Assembly: GCA_004173355.1 (NCBI GenBank)
Contig: SEAD01000036.1
Location: 1-36,447 of the forward strand
Source: Chitinophagaceae bacterium
GTDB taxonomy: Bacteria > Bacteroidota > Bacteroidia > Chitinophagales > Chitinophagaceae
Reading direction: 5' to 3'
Length of the DNA stretch: 36,447 nucleotides
The position numbers and the translations under genes are program-made. How positions within the stretch are numbered: position 1 is the first letter of the stretch; every line of letters starts with the position of its first letter. Below the pieces are notes generated by a model. It made no database searches. It was not told the DNA's origin and saw only the letters and a list, made by a program, of their open reading frames with translations. This document shows positions 23,111 to 31,119 of this stretch, piece after piece.

Positions 23111-26100
23111 TCAGTTTACCTTGCTGCCCTTTCCTTCTTCACTGTTTGTTTTTGTCAGTTTCGACTGCGCTTCAGCCTTCAGTTCCGGGTCTGTTGAGTG
23201 TTCCACAATGCTCTGGTAAGTAGCCTTTGCATTGAAAAAATCCTTCTGTGCAAAGTATACATCACCCAGCAGGATGTAGGCCCGGGTGACCCAGTAGTCG
23301 TAAGAACCGGATTTATTGATCACCTCGAATGCGGCTTTTTCGGCATCACTGTATTTACCGAGTGCAAACCAGCTGGCGGCGATTTCGTAACGGGCTTCTG
23401 CTGCCAGGGCGGCCTTGTTCAGCTGCACCACTGATTTGAAGTTGGTAATTGCCTGGTCATACTGGTTGTTTACCTGGAAGGATTTACCAATGGTCATACT
23501 GGCGAGTACCTTATCATCTGCGCTTGCCCCTTTGGCTGATGCAAGTGACCGGGCGTTTGCCTCGGCCTCGGTATATTTTTTCAGCTGGTACTGGCTGCGA
23601 AGCAATCCCCGCATGGCTTCCAGGCGGATATCCTGCGAACCGGCTTCTGCATTCAGCTGCGTGTAATAAGTTTCAGCTTTTGTATAATCCTTTACTTCAA
23701 AGAAATAAATGCGGGCAACCTCGAGAATTGAACGTTCGGCAAATTTGTTCGGGGCATTACGCGCCACAAATTCATATCCGGGCAATGCATTTTTCCAGTC
23801 ATTCTTGTCCGAATAGATCCCGGCCCGGTAGTATTGCGCATCGATGATGTAAGCACCGGACGGGAACTTCTGGATATAATTATTGAATCCTGCCAGTGCA
23901 CCGCTGGTATTATTGGCACCCAGTTGGTTTTCGGCGGACACAAACGTGAGTGAATCTTCAGTACTTATGCTGAGCGGCTTGCCCGCGTCACGCATAAACG
24001 ACGCATACTCGTCCGGTTTCCCATCTTCCACATAGATAGTTTTGACGTTGTCAAGACCGTCACCCGCTTCCGGTGAATTGGGATACTGGCTCACCAGTTT
24101 TTTGTATTGGGTAAGGGCGGCCTGGCTGTTGTTCAGGTTGTAATAGGCCACACCGAGTTTCAGCAGCGCTTCCGGTTTGAAGCTGCTGTTGGTTCCTTCG
24201 ATTACTTTATTGAGGTAAGGGATGGCATCACTGAATTTTTCATCCGCGAGATAGGTATTGGCCACTTCCATGGTAGCATCTGTTACCAGCGGGGAAGCCG
24301 GGAATTTCCTGACCATGGTATTGAGCAGGCTTATTTTCTCTTTGGAACTGCTGATGCCCGCCACCATTGCCTGCTGGAAGGTTGCGTAGTCTTCCGCGGG
24401 CCAGGAGAACCGGATCACGTTTTCATACATCGGTTTGGCCTTTGCATAGTTGCGCTGCATATAATAACAGTCAGCGGTACGGATGTAAGCGTCCTGTGTG
24501 AGTTCGTTGGAATTGAGTGCCGGGTTTCGGGATACTGATTCAAAGAAGGTCAGTGCCACCGGGTAGTTTTCTTTTTTCAGGTAACAGTACCCAAGGTTAT
24601 ATCGGGCCGTAAATGCATTGGCATCACCGCTTTCCGGTGCGCCGCCATCAGTGTAGGCATTGTAATACTTAATGGCATCATCGATACGGTTGGCCCTGAA
24701 TGCGAGTTCCGCTTTCCAGAAACTGGCCAGCGCCACGATAGAGCCGTTGTTGGGATCTTTGAGTGCTTTGTCCAGCAGGGCTTCCGCCTCGGCGGGACGA
24801 CCGTCATTGATGAGCTCGGTGGATCGTCCGAAAAGGATCCGGGGGTACAGCCGTTTTGCATTCTGGGTCGGGTTAACCATGCCTTCAAGCAGCGACAGGG
24901 CCTCGCGGTAGTTATTGGTGTTGGTCAGCACACCAACGAGCAGGTCTTTTGCCTCGTTATTATAGACGGATGCCGGGTAGTCGGTCAGGAATGAACGCAG
25001 ACCGTTCAGCGCCTCATCCTGGTAGCCAAGTTCGTAGGAAAGTTTAGCGTACTGGAATTTTGAAATCTCCTGTTGTTTTTTATCACTGCTGTTGGAAGCG
25101 CAGAAAAGGAAGGCATTACGTGCATTTGGTTTCTGGCCGGTTTTCAGGTAAGCATCACCCAGCAGGTACATAGCGCTCTGGCTGAGGGAGTCTTCCTTGC
25201 CACTGAGCTGTTTGAACCCTTCGATCGCTTTGGGCATTTCCCCCGCCATATAATAACTGTACGACAATTCATACAGGTCTTCCCGGCGCACTTTCGGTGA
25301 GGCCTTTACAAAATCGGCGAGATACGGAAGGGCCTGTTTGTATTCTCCTTTTTCAAAATAGGCATGCCCGATCATCTGTTTCATCTCGAGGTCGTAGTAC
25401 TGCGAATTCCCCGACTTGAGTTTTTTCTCTGCATAGGCCAGTGCATCTTCTTTCTTATTCTGGATGTAGTAGATCTGTGCGATATAATAGGGTACCACAC
25501 CCGCATATTCCTTTTCATTTTCCACTACACGGAAACTGGCCAGTGCTTCGGTGTATTGTTTGTCGCGGAATGCAAGGAACCCGTAATAGTAGTTGGCATC
25601 CTTGTAATATTTGTCATCCTTCATGCCCCGGATGGTATTGAAAAGCGGTTTGGCGCGGTCAAACTGCTGCAGGGTAAAATAGGAGTATCCCTGGTGAAAC
25701 TTCATGGTGGCGATATCCGCATTGCTGAGATTGGCGATACTGGCGTTCTCGTAATGTGTGATGGCCTGCCGGAAATCATGCCGCCGGAAATAATACTCGG
25801 CCAGCTGGAAGTTCATCATCTGGATGCGGGCATTATTCTTTTCCGAAAGGATATATGCCTGTGCCTGTTGCTCGGCAAGGCTTTCGTCCTGTTTCAATGC
25901 ACATGCGATTGTATAATAGTCCAGCTCCTGCGAACTCACCGGGTAATTAACCAGGTCAGTTTCGCGTGCAGCCGTCTTCAGTTCCCGGAAGATCGGGTAC
26001 GCAAGGCTGTACTGCTCTTTCTGGAAATATTCTTTCGCTTCTTTAAACCTGGTCTGCGGATCCGTGTAGAAGGCGGTTTGCTGGGAGAACGCTGCACTGC

Positions 26101-26140
26101 TAAGCACAGTAACAAATGCCTGTAAGATTAATTTCTTCAT
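23111..26140 (-). CDS. Large tetratricopeptide-repeat protein
   Basis: A 1009-residue exported protein. Signal peptide ends SSAAFS, then QQTAFY. It is built almost entirely of TPR and Sel1/TPR-like helix pairs: YFQKEQYSLAYPIFRELK, YFRRHDFRQAITHYENA, YFEKGEYKQALPYL, YYNLNNSQAALTQYKKLVSQYP, YDQAITNFKSVV and others, in series to the C-terminus. Tandem TPRs in the periplasm act as protein-protein scaffolds; several T9SS and outer-membrane assembly factors use them. It is the first gene of a four-gene operon with a barrel, an HU-CCDC81-like membrane protein and a methyltransferase, so a scaffold role in an envelope complex is plausible but unproven. Confidence 0.9.
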   Translation of the reverse strand: MKKLILQAFVTVLSSAAFSQQTAFYTDPQTRFKEAKEYFQKEQYSLAYPIFRELKTAARETDLVNYPVSSQELDYYTIACALKQDESLAEQQAQAYILSEKNNARIQMMNFQLAEYYFRRHDFRQAITHYENASIANLSNADIATMKFHQGYSYFTLQQFDRAKPLFNTIRGMKDDKYYKDANYYYGFLAFRDKQYTEALASFRVVENEKEYAGVVPYYIAQIYYIQNKKEDALAYAEKKLKSGNSQYYDLEMKQMIGHAYFEKGEYKQALPYLADFVKASPKVRREDLYELSYSYYMAGEMPKAIEGFKQLSGKEDSLSQSAMYLLGDAYLKTGQKPNARNAFLFCASNSSDKKQQEISKFQYAKLSYELGYQDEALNGLRSFLTDYPASVYNNEAKDLLVGVLTNTNNYREALSLLEGMVNPTQNAKRLYPRILFGRSTELINDGRPAEAEALLDKALKDPNNGSIVALASFWKAELAFRANRIDDAIKYYNAYTDGGAPESGDANAFTARYNLGYCYLKKENYPVALTFFESVSRNPALNSNELTQDAYIRTADCYYMQRNYAKAKPMYENVIRFSWPAEDYATFQQAMVAGISSSKEKISLLNTMVRKFPASPLVTDATMEVANTYLADEKFSDAIPYLNKVIEGTNSSFKPEALLKLGVAYYNLNNSQAALTQYKKLVSQYPNSPEAGDGLDNVKTIYVEDGKPDEYASFMRDAGKPLSISTEDSLTFVSAENQLGANNTSGALAGFNNYIQKFPSGAYIIDAQYYRAGIYSDKNDWKNALPGYEFVARNAPNKFAERSILEVARIYFFEVKDYTKAETYYTQLNAEAGSQDIRLEAMRGLLRSQYQLKKYTEAEANARSLASAKGASADDKVLASMTIGKSFQVNNQYDQAITNFKSVVQLNKAALAAEARYEIAASWFALGKYSDAEKAAFEVINKSGSYDYWVTRAYILLGDVYFAQKDFFNAKATYQSIVEHSTDPELKAEAQSKLTKTNSEEGKGSKVN

Positions 26141-26325
26141 GCGGGGATGTCCTTTATTAACCGTTGTGGGATTAACGAGCGAATATTCAAATTATTTCAG
26201 CGTTGGCCAAACATCATTCCAAACACCTGTGGATAACTGCTGATGACTGAAAGGTTTAACATTTCCTTCTCGGAAAGGGGTTGAATCCATTAATGCCTTT
26301 TCTTTGCCGGAAGAAATACTCTGTC
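26141..26325. other. Divergent intergenic region with a DnaA box
   Basis: This region separates the minus-strand TPR operon from the plus-strand DoxX operon. It contains an AT-rich stretch (about 26178-26202) and a perfect consensus DnaA box (TTATCCACA on the minus strand, 26228-26236). A weak -7-like TTTCTTTG (26299-26306) precedes the DoxX gene. Only one DnaA box is visible, so this is not by itself proof of an origin. Confidence 0.5.
26228..26236 (-). promoter_or_regulatory. Perfect DnaA box
   Basis: TGTGGATAA on the plus strand is TTATCCACA on the minus strand, the exact consensus for DnaA binding. About 0.3 such 9-mers are expected by chance in a window of this size, counting both strands and equal base use; this one lies in an intergenic region where gene orientation switches. 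Confidence 0.5.
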
Positions 26326-26742
26326 ATGAAAAAATTATTCAGCACCAATTACTCCGACAACGCATTCAACATCGGCATTTTTGTACTGCGTGTTGTTGCA
26401 GGTTTGTCGATGGCGGTGGGCCATGGATATGGCAAACTCACAAATTTCTCCGCCACTGCATCCAGCCAGTCCGCCAACATCTACCACCTGCCAGGCAATA
26501 TAGCAGCGGGTTTGCTGGTCTTTGCCGAATTCTTCTGTGCCATTATGATAGTACTCGGGTTGCTTACTCGTTTTGCCGCCTTTGCGCTGATTGTCGCGAT
26601 GGGCACGGCATTTTTTGTAGCCCACAAGGGACAGTTGTTTGCCAAAGGCAGCGAAGCAAGTGCCATGTTCCTGGTGGTTTTTTTCCTGCTGCTGCTGGTT
26701 GGCCCCGGTAAATTCAGTGCAGATAAACTTATTGGTAAATAA
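26326..26742 (+). CDS. DoxX-family membrane protein
   Basis: A 138-residue integral membrane protein with four predicted helices: around residues 16-33 (IGIFVLRVVAGLSMAVGH), 57-76, 80-99 and 113-129. The GHGYGKL and GLLTRFAAFALI phrases fit the DoxX/DoxD family, whose members in bacteria act in redox or quinone-linked membrane processes. I chose ATG at 26326 (MKKLFSTNY); upstream alternatives do not resemble a membrane-protein start. It lies 3 bases upstream of the thioesterase gene, so the two are co-transcribed. Confidence 0.88.
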   Translation: MKKLFSTNYSDNAFNIGIFVLRVVAGLSMAVGHGYGKLTNFSATASSQSANIYHLPGNIAAGLLVFAEFFCAIMIVLGLLTRFAAFALIVAMGTAFFVAHKGQLFAKGSEASAMFLVVFFLLLLVGPGKFSADKLIGK

Positions 26743-26745
26743 CGC

Positions 26746-27156
26746 ATGTATACGTTTGACACTACCCTGCGGGTAAGATATGCGGAGACGGACCAGATGG
26801 GCGTGGTGTATCACGGCAACTTCTTCCAGTATTTTGAAGTGGCGAGGGCGGAAGCTATCCGCACACTTGGTTTCACCTATGCAGACATGGAAAAATCGGG
26901 TGTGATCATGCCGGTGATCGAAGTGCAATGCCGGTACCTGCGACCGGCATTGTACGACGACCTGCTGACTGTACGGGTGATCCTGAAGGAAATGCCGCAC
27001 AACCACAAGATTGAATTCCTGCAGGAAGTGTACAATGAAAAACAGGAACTGCTCGCCAGCGGGTATGTGATCCTTTATTTTATGGAGGCCGGTGCCATGC
27101 GCCGTTCTTCGATGCCGGAACCGCTGAGGCTTAGACTTCAGGAGTATTTTAATTAA
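26746..27156 (+). CDS. YbgC/FadM-type acyl-CoA thioesterase
   Basis: A 136-residue hotdog-fold thioesterase. The opening RVRYAETDQMGVVYHGNFFQYFEVARAEA is the YbgC/4-hydroxybenzoyl-CoA thioesterase signature, with Asp16 as the probable catalytic residue. It hydrolyses acyl-CoA esters; YbgC-like enzymes of other bacteria associate with the Tol-Pal system, but no tol genes are seen here. It lies 3 bases after the DoxX stop and 9 bases before the site-2 protease ATG, giving a compact three-gene operon. Confidence 0.92.
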   Translation: MYTFDTTLRVRYAETDQMGVVYHGNFFQYFEVARAEAIRTLGFTYADMEKSGVIMPVIEVQCRYLRPALYDDLLTVRVILKEMPHNHKIEFLQEVYNEKQELLASGYVILYFMEAGAMRRSSMPEPLRLRLQEYFN

Positions 27157-27165
27157 ATTAGCCGG

Positions 27166-28185
27166 ATGGATCATACCGAGCAGCTTAATCCGGAAAACCA
27201 GGCCTACCCTTCCGCTGGTGTTACCGAACAGGTCAGTTACCCGCCGAAGTACAGCAAACATGCTGAACAACCTTCAAATATCTGGCTGAAATCCGCCACC
27301 AGCCTGGTTCTTTACCTCGTCATCGGCTATTATATCTTCAAGAGTTTCAACATGCTGCTGCTGATCACGGCTATCGTGGTCTTTCATGAACTGGGCCATT
27401 TCATGGCCATGAAGGCATTCCGGTACAAGGATCTCGGCATATTTTTCATACCCCTGCTCGGTGCCTATGTCTCGGGCACCAAAAGGGAAGTTTCCCAGCG
27501 CGAATCAGCCATTATCCTCCTGGCGGGACCGCTTCCCGGAATGATCATCGGTTTTGTACTCTATTATTTCTACCTGCAGGATCCGCAACTGCACCTCGGC
27601 GGGATTCCGTTTTATACCATTTCGATCTCATTGATCTTCCTTAACCTCGTGAACCTGCTGCCCGTCTATCCCCTGGATGGCGGCCAGTTGCTGAACCGGG
27701 TTTTCCTGGATGAATCAGGGCTGGTCAGTCGCTTCTTTGTATTGTTGTCGATCGCGGCCATGACCTGGTTTGCGCTTTATGGTATGGGTACACCGGTGTA
27801 TCCCCTGCTGATTTTCCCTGCGATGATGCTTTTCCGGCTATTTGGTGACGGCAAGCTGAATACGATTGAGAAACGTATCGAGGACGCGGGTTTTAACCTG
27901 GATACTTCCTACGAGGAACTTCCCGATGAAGACTACTGGAAAATCAGGCAGATCCTGGTGACGGAGTATGCACCATTGAAGGATCTTGGCCAGGGCAGTC
28001 CGCTTGAATTCCATCAGAAGGAGGAGAAGATTGTGTCTACTATCGAAAGCCTGTTGCACCGCAACCTGATGCAGGACCTGTCCTGGGCGGGCAAAGGACT
28101 TATCCTACTGTTGTGGGTGGCGGCACTGGCTTCGCCATGGCTCTCGGGCATGGACCTGAGCTTCTTCGACCGTTTCGGTTTCTAG
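27166..28185 (+). CDS. Site-2 protease family (M50) membrane metalloprotease
   Basis: A 339-residue integral membrane protease. The zinc site HELGH (residues 74-78) lies in the second of several membrane helices, and the third ligand Asp171 is in NLLPVYPLDGGQLLNR (164-178). Enzymes of this family cut membrane proteins within the bilayer, often to release transcription factors. The 40-residue N-terminal part and the region after residue 215 (with TIEKRIEDAGFNLDTSYEELPDEDYWKI) are cytoplasmic and specific to this group; no PDZ domain is evident. It ends 2 bases from the stop of the convergent dacB gene. Confidence 0.92.
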   Translation: MDHTEQLNPENQAYPSAGVTEQVSYPPKYSKHAEQPSNIWLKSATSLVLYLVIGYYIFKSFNMLLLITAIVVFHELGHFMAMKAFRYKDLGIFFIPLLGAYVSGTKREVSQRESAIILLAGPLPGMIIGFVLYYFYLQDPQLHLGGIPFYTISISLIFLNLVNLLPVYPLDGGQLLNRVFLDESGLVSRFFVLLSIAAMTWFALYGMGTPVYPLLIFPAMMLFRLFGDGKLNTIEKRIEDAGFNLDTSYEELPDEDYWKIRQILVTEYAPLKDLGQGSPLEFHQKEEKIVSTIESLLHRNLMQDLSWAGKGLILLLWVAALASPWLSGMDLSFFDRFGF

Positions 28186-28187
28186 GA

Positions 28188-29594
28188 TTATTTCAGCTGG
28201 TCCAGCACCGTGTACATTTTTGCAACCATAGCCGAACTGCTGCCGGAGTAGTTGTTGATGATAAACGAAAACACAAATGTTTTCCCCGCAGCAGAGCGGT
28301 GGTAACCGGCAAACCCTTTTGCCTTGCGGATGGTACCACTTTTCATTTTCATATTGTTGTATTCGGGCAGTGCCTCGAAGAAGGATTTATACCATGGCCT
28401 GTTCATGGCATACTTCAGTACGGTTACCAGCGCACGCGTGGTCACCCGGTCCTGTGGTGACAACCCTGAGCCATCCCCTATTTCGAGTTCCGCATCGGTG
28501 ATGCCTTTTGTTTTCCAGAATTCCTTCAGTTTCCTGATCCCGTTTTCGGTGGTGCCGGTACTGGTTTCCCCACTTCCGATTTTCTTCAGCAGCGCCTCAC
28601 CATAGAGGTTGATACTTTTTTTGTTGAACCAGTAAATGATAGAGTCGAGCGTTGGGGAGTACTGGCTGAAGAGCAGGGTGAACGGCGTTGTGCTTTTTGA
28701 TTTATCCCCGGAAAAATTATGGTAACTGTCGGGTATGCCCGGATTATAGCCTTCCTTCTTCAGTGCTTCGGTAAACATCGCTGCGGCCTGGAGCGAAGGA
28801 TCGGGAAAAGATCCGGAGACCCTGAAATTGTTTTCCATGGGTATACTACCCCGCAGGTAGCCAACCGCACTGTATGGTGCCAGGTAGATATAGGAATTAT
28901 CGCCGGAACCTTTTGCAGCAGTGACCAGTTCATTCACGAGGCTGGTCTGGTATAGTGCCGGTTGGGTGCGGATAATCTCCGGCTTCTCCCCGATCCTGTC
29001 TGCAGGTTTAAAATAAATATCATACTGGTTCTCCCGCCAGTTGATAGCCGAAGCACCCGCCCCGTAGTAATTACCCAGGTCATCCCAGATCCAGCCACCC
29101 GGCACGGTGGCACTTTCAAAAGCATGGTCATCGGCATATACAATGCCCTGCATTTCGCGGATGCCGGCATTCTTCATGGCTGACAGCAGCGCATTGGTAA
29201 CAGCGGTTTCCGTACCCGCAGGATAGCGCCAGCTGCCTAGCGTGGGATCACCCGAGCCGCGTATAATGATGTCGCCGTTGAGACGGCCATCGCCGGGTTT
29301 GCCCGAGTAACCGAAGTCGGTCCGGAACCGGAACGCCGGTCCGAGCAGTTCAAATGCGGTCACGCTGGTAACTACTTTCAGGGTGGATGCGGGTGCGAGT
29401 CCCACCTGGCTGTTGTGATCAAACACAACCGCGCCGCTGGTGGCATCCACAACATACAACGAAACGGAAGCATTGGCCAGTTGCGGGTCAGCGAGCATCC
29501 CGGTAAAGGCTTTGCGGATTTTTGCAGCCGGTTCCTGCGCAAAGATCGACAGGGAAAATAAAAGGCCTGGTAAAAGACAACGCAGCAGCTTCAT
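28188..29594 (-). CDS. dacB: D-alanyl-D-alanine carboxypeptidase/endopeptidase (PBP4 family)
   Basis: DacB trims and cuts peptide cross-links of peptidoglycan in the periplasm. The signal peptide ends LSIFA, then QEPAA. The active-site serine is Ser70 in ASTLK (SxxK, 70-73), the region DGSGLSPQDR holds the second motif, and KMKSGT is the KTG-like third motif. At 468 residues it matches the class C (PBP4) family with its inserted domain. I chose ATG at 29594; the TTG one codon upstream adds nothing. It is divergent from cinA with 45-102 bases between starts, depending on the cinA start. Confidence 0.93.
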   Translation of the reverse strand: MKLLRCLLPGLLFSLSIFAQEPAAKIRKAFTGMLADPQLANASVSLYVVDATSGAVVFDHNSQVGLAPASTLKVVTSVTAFELLGPAFRFRTDFGYSGKPGDGRLNGDIIIRGSGDPTLGSWRYPAGTETAVTNALLSAMKNAGIREMQGIVYADDHAFESATVPGGWIWDDLGNYYGAGASAINWRENQYDIYFKPADRIGEKPEIIRTQPALYQTSLVNELVTAAKGSGDNSYIYLAPYSAVGYLRGSIPMENNFRVSGSFPDPSLQAAAMFTEALKKEGYNPGIPDSYHNFSGDKSKSTTPFTLLFSQYSPTLDSIIYWFNKKSINLYGEALLKKIGSGETSTGTTENGIRKLKEFWKTKGITDAELEIGDGSGLSPQDRVTTRALVTVLKYAMNRPWYKSFFEALPEYNNMKMKSGTIRKAKGFAGYHRSAAGKTFVFSFIINNYSGSSSAMVAKMYTVLDQLK

Positions 29595-29624
29595 CAATGC
29601 AGGTATTTATGGATGTAAATGGAC

Positions 29625-29632
29625 TAATTTTG
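29625..29632 (+). promoter_or_regulatory. cinA promoter -7 element
   Basis: TAATTTTG matches TAnnTTTG exactly. It lies 7 bases before the ATG at 29640 and 64 before the preferred cinA ATG at 29697. If the transcript is leaderless the upstream ATG would be used. Confidence 0.5.
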
Positions 29633-29696
29633 AACCGGAATGAAGATAAGCAGCTTTGACCAGTCAGGTCTTTTGACTGCTGTTAAAACAAAAGAA

Positions 29697-30983
29697 ATGA
29701 GTGAGCGGGATTCAACAGTTTATGCATCTGTGATCACGATTGGTGATGAGTTGCTGATCGGACAGACCATTGATACCAACAGTGCATTTATTGCACAGGA
29801 GCTGAACCGGATCGGTGTCTGGGTCCGTCGGAGAGTGGCCGTCGGGGATGTGAAACAGGATATCCGGGATGCCCTTGATGAAGAGCGTCAACATTCGCAG
29901 GTGATCATCATTACCGGCGGACTCGGCCCTACTGCTGATGATATTACCAAGCCCCTGCTCTGCGAATATTTTGGTGGTAAACTGGTGGTGAATCAAGAGG
30001 TACTGGCTCATGTGCACTACCTGTTTGAAAAAGTGTACCTGCGCAAGGGTCCGATCCTGCAGCGCAACCTCGACCAGGCACTGGTGCCGGATGTATGCGA
30101 GGTATTACACAATGCCCGCGGATCAGCACCGGGTATGTGGTTTGAAGATGCCGCCATTTCACCAGAAACGGTATTTGTATCATTGCCCGGTGTGCCGCAT
30201 GAAATGAAGGGGCTGATCACCGACCAGGTAATCCCGAGGATCGTGGGTCGTTTCCCGTTGCCTGCCATTGTACATCGTACGGCATTTACCGCTGGCCAGG
30301 GTGAGTCGATGATTGCCGAAGCAATCAGTGATTTTGAAAATTCCCTGCCACCCCATATCAAACTGGCCTACCTGCCCAGTTACGGCATGGTCAAATTGCG
30401 GCTGACCGCGCGCGGCACTGACCCGGTGTTGCTGGAGCGGGAGATTGATGGTTTGTTCGACAGGCTCAAACAGGAAGTGGGTCAGTGGCTGGTCAGCGAC
30501 CGCGACGAAGGACTCGAAGTCACGCTCGGGAAGATCCTGCTGGATGCGGGCAGGACCGTCGGCACAGCAGAGAGCTGCACCGGCGGGAATATCGCCCACC
30601 TGATCACCAGTGTGGCGGGTTCGTCGGCGTATTTCAAGGGGAGTATAGTGAGTTATGCCAATGAACTGAAAGAAGGACTGCTGGGGGTCAGTGCCGACAC
30701 CCTGGCGCGCTTTGGCGCCGTGAGCAGGGAGACCGTGGAAGAAATGGCAAAAGGGGCGCTGGCGCAATTAAAAACCGATTATGTGCTGGTCACTTCCGGG
30801 ATCATGGGACCGGGTGGTGGCACGGAGGAAAAACCGGTCGGTACGGTCTGGCTGGCGGTGGCCGGCGCCGGACAGGTGCAGACCCTGCAGCTAAACCTGA
30901 GGCAGGACCGCCAGCGGAATATCAGCATCACCTCACTTAACGCATTGAACTTCCTGCGGAAATTTGTCCTTTCCACTAAGTGA
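29697..30983 (+). CDS. cinA: CinA family nicotinamide-nucleotide amidase
   Basis: A 428-residue two-domain protein. The N-terminal molybdopterin-binding-like (COG1058) domain has VITIGDELLIGQTIDTNSAF and IIITGGLGPTADDIT, and the C-terminal PncC domain has GTAESCTGGNIAHLITSVAGSS and VTSGIMGPGGGTEEKPVGTVW. In characterised members the N-terminal part hydrolyses ADP-ribose and the C-terminal part deamidates NMN to NaMN, recycling the pyridine nucleotide. ATG 29697 (MSERDST) gives the expected distance to IGDELL; the ATG at 29640 adds 19 residues with no family counterpart but sits 7 bases after a strong -7 element, so the true start needs proof. Confidence 0.95.
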   Translation: MSERDSTVYASVITIGDELLIGQTIDTNSAFIAQELNRIGVWVRRRVAVGDVKQDIRDALDEERQHSQVIIITGGLGPTADDITKPLLCEYFGGKLVVNQEVLAHVHYLFEKVYLRKGPILQRNLDQALVPDVCEVLHNARGSAPGMWFEDAAISPETVFVSLPGVPHEMKGLITDQVIPRIVGRFPLPAIVHRTAFTAGQGESMIAEAISDFENSLPPHIKLAYLPSYGMVKLRLTARGTDPVLLEREIDGLFDRLKQEVGQWLVSDRDEGLEVTLGKILLDAGRTVGTAESCTGGNIAHLITSVAGSSAYFKGSIVSYANELKEGLLGVSADTLARFGAVSRETVEEMAKGALAQLKTDYVLVTSGIMGPGGGTEEKPVGTVWLAVAGAGQVQTLQLNLRQDRQRNISITSLNALNFLRKFVLSTK

Positions 30984-31005
30984 CAACGGATTCTGCCCAA
31001 ATCAT

Positions 31006-31059
31006 TACCTTTGGCCGCGTAAGAACGCTTGTCAATCACGCGGGAATTTTTAACCCGCG
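31006..31059 (+). promoter_or_regulatory. E2 gene promoter and leader hairpin
   Basis: TACCTTTG (31006-31013) matches TAnnTTTG exactly. The inferred leader is about 100 bases and contains a perfect 6-bp stem CGCGGG/CCCGCG with a 9-base AT-rich loop (31039-31059). No T run follows, so it is not a terminator. Confidence 0.5.
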
Positions 31060-31119
31060 ACTTCCACTGCTGTGCAACGGAAACGGGTGAAGGGACGGAA
31101 GGAAAACCGAAAAAAAATT

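Noticed and set aside
25364-26125. 253-codon plus-strand open frame antisense to the TPR gene
   Set aside because: The hydrophobic translation is what the complement of TPR codons gives; the minus-strand frame has a signal peptide and repeats.
26335-27270. 311-codon minus-strand open frame across DoxX, thioesterase and the site-2 protease start
   Set aside because: It is antisense to three genes with clear family motifs; the translation is His/Gln/Arg-rich with no recognisable domain.
31039-31059. CGCGGG/CCCGCG stem as the cinA terminator
   Set aside because: No T run follows on either strand and it lies after an exact -7 element, so it is more likely in the E2 leader.
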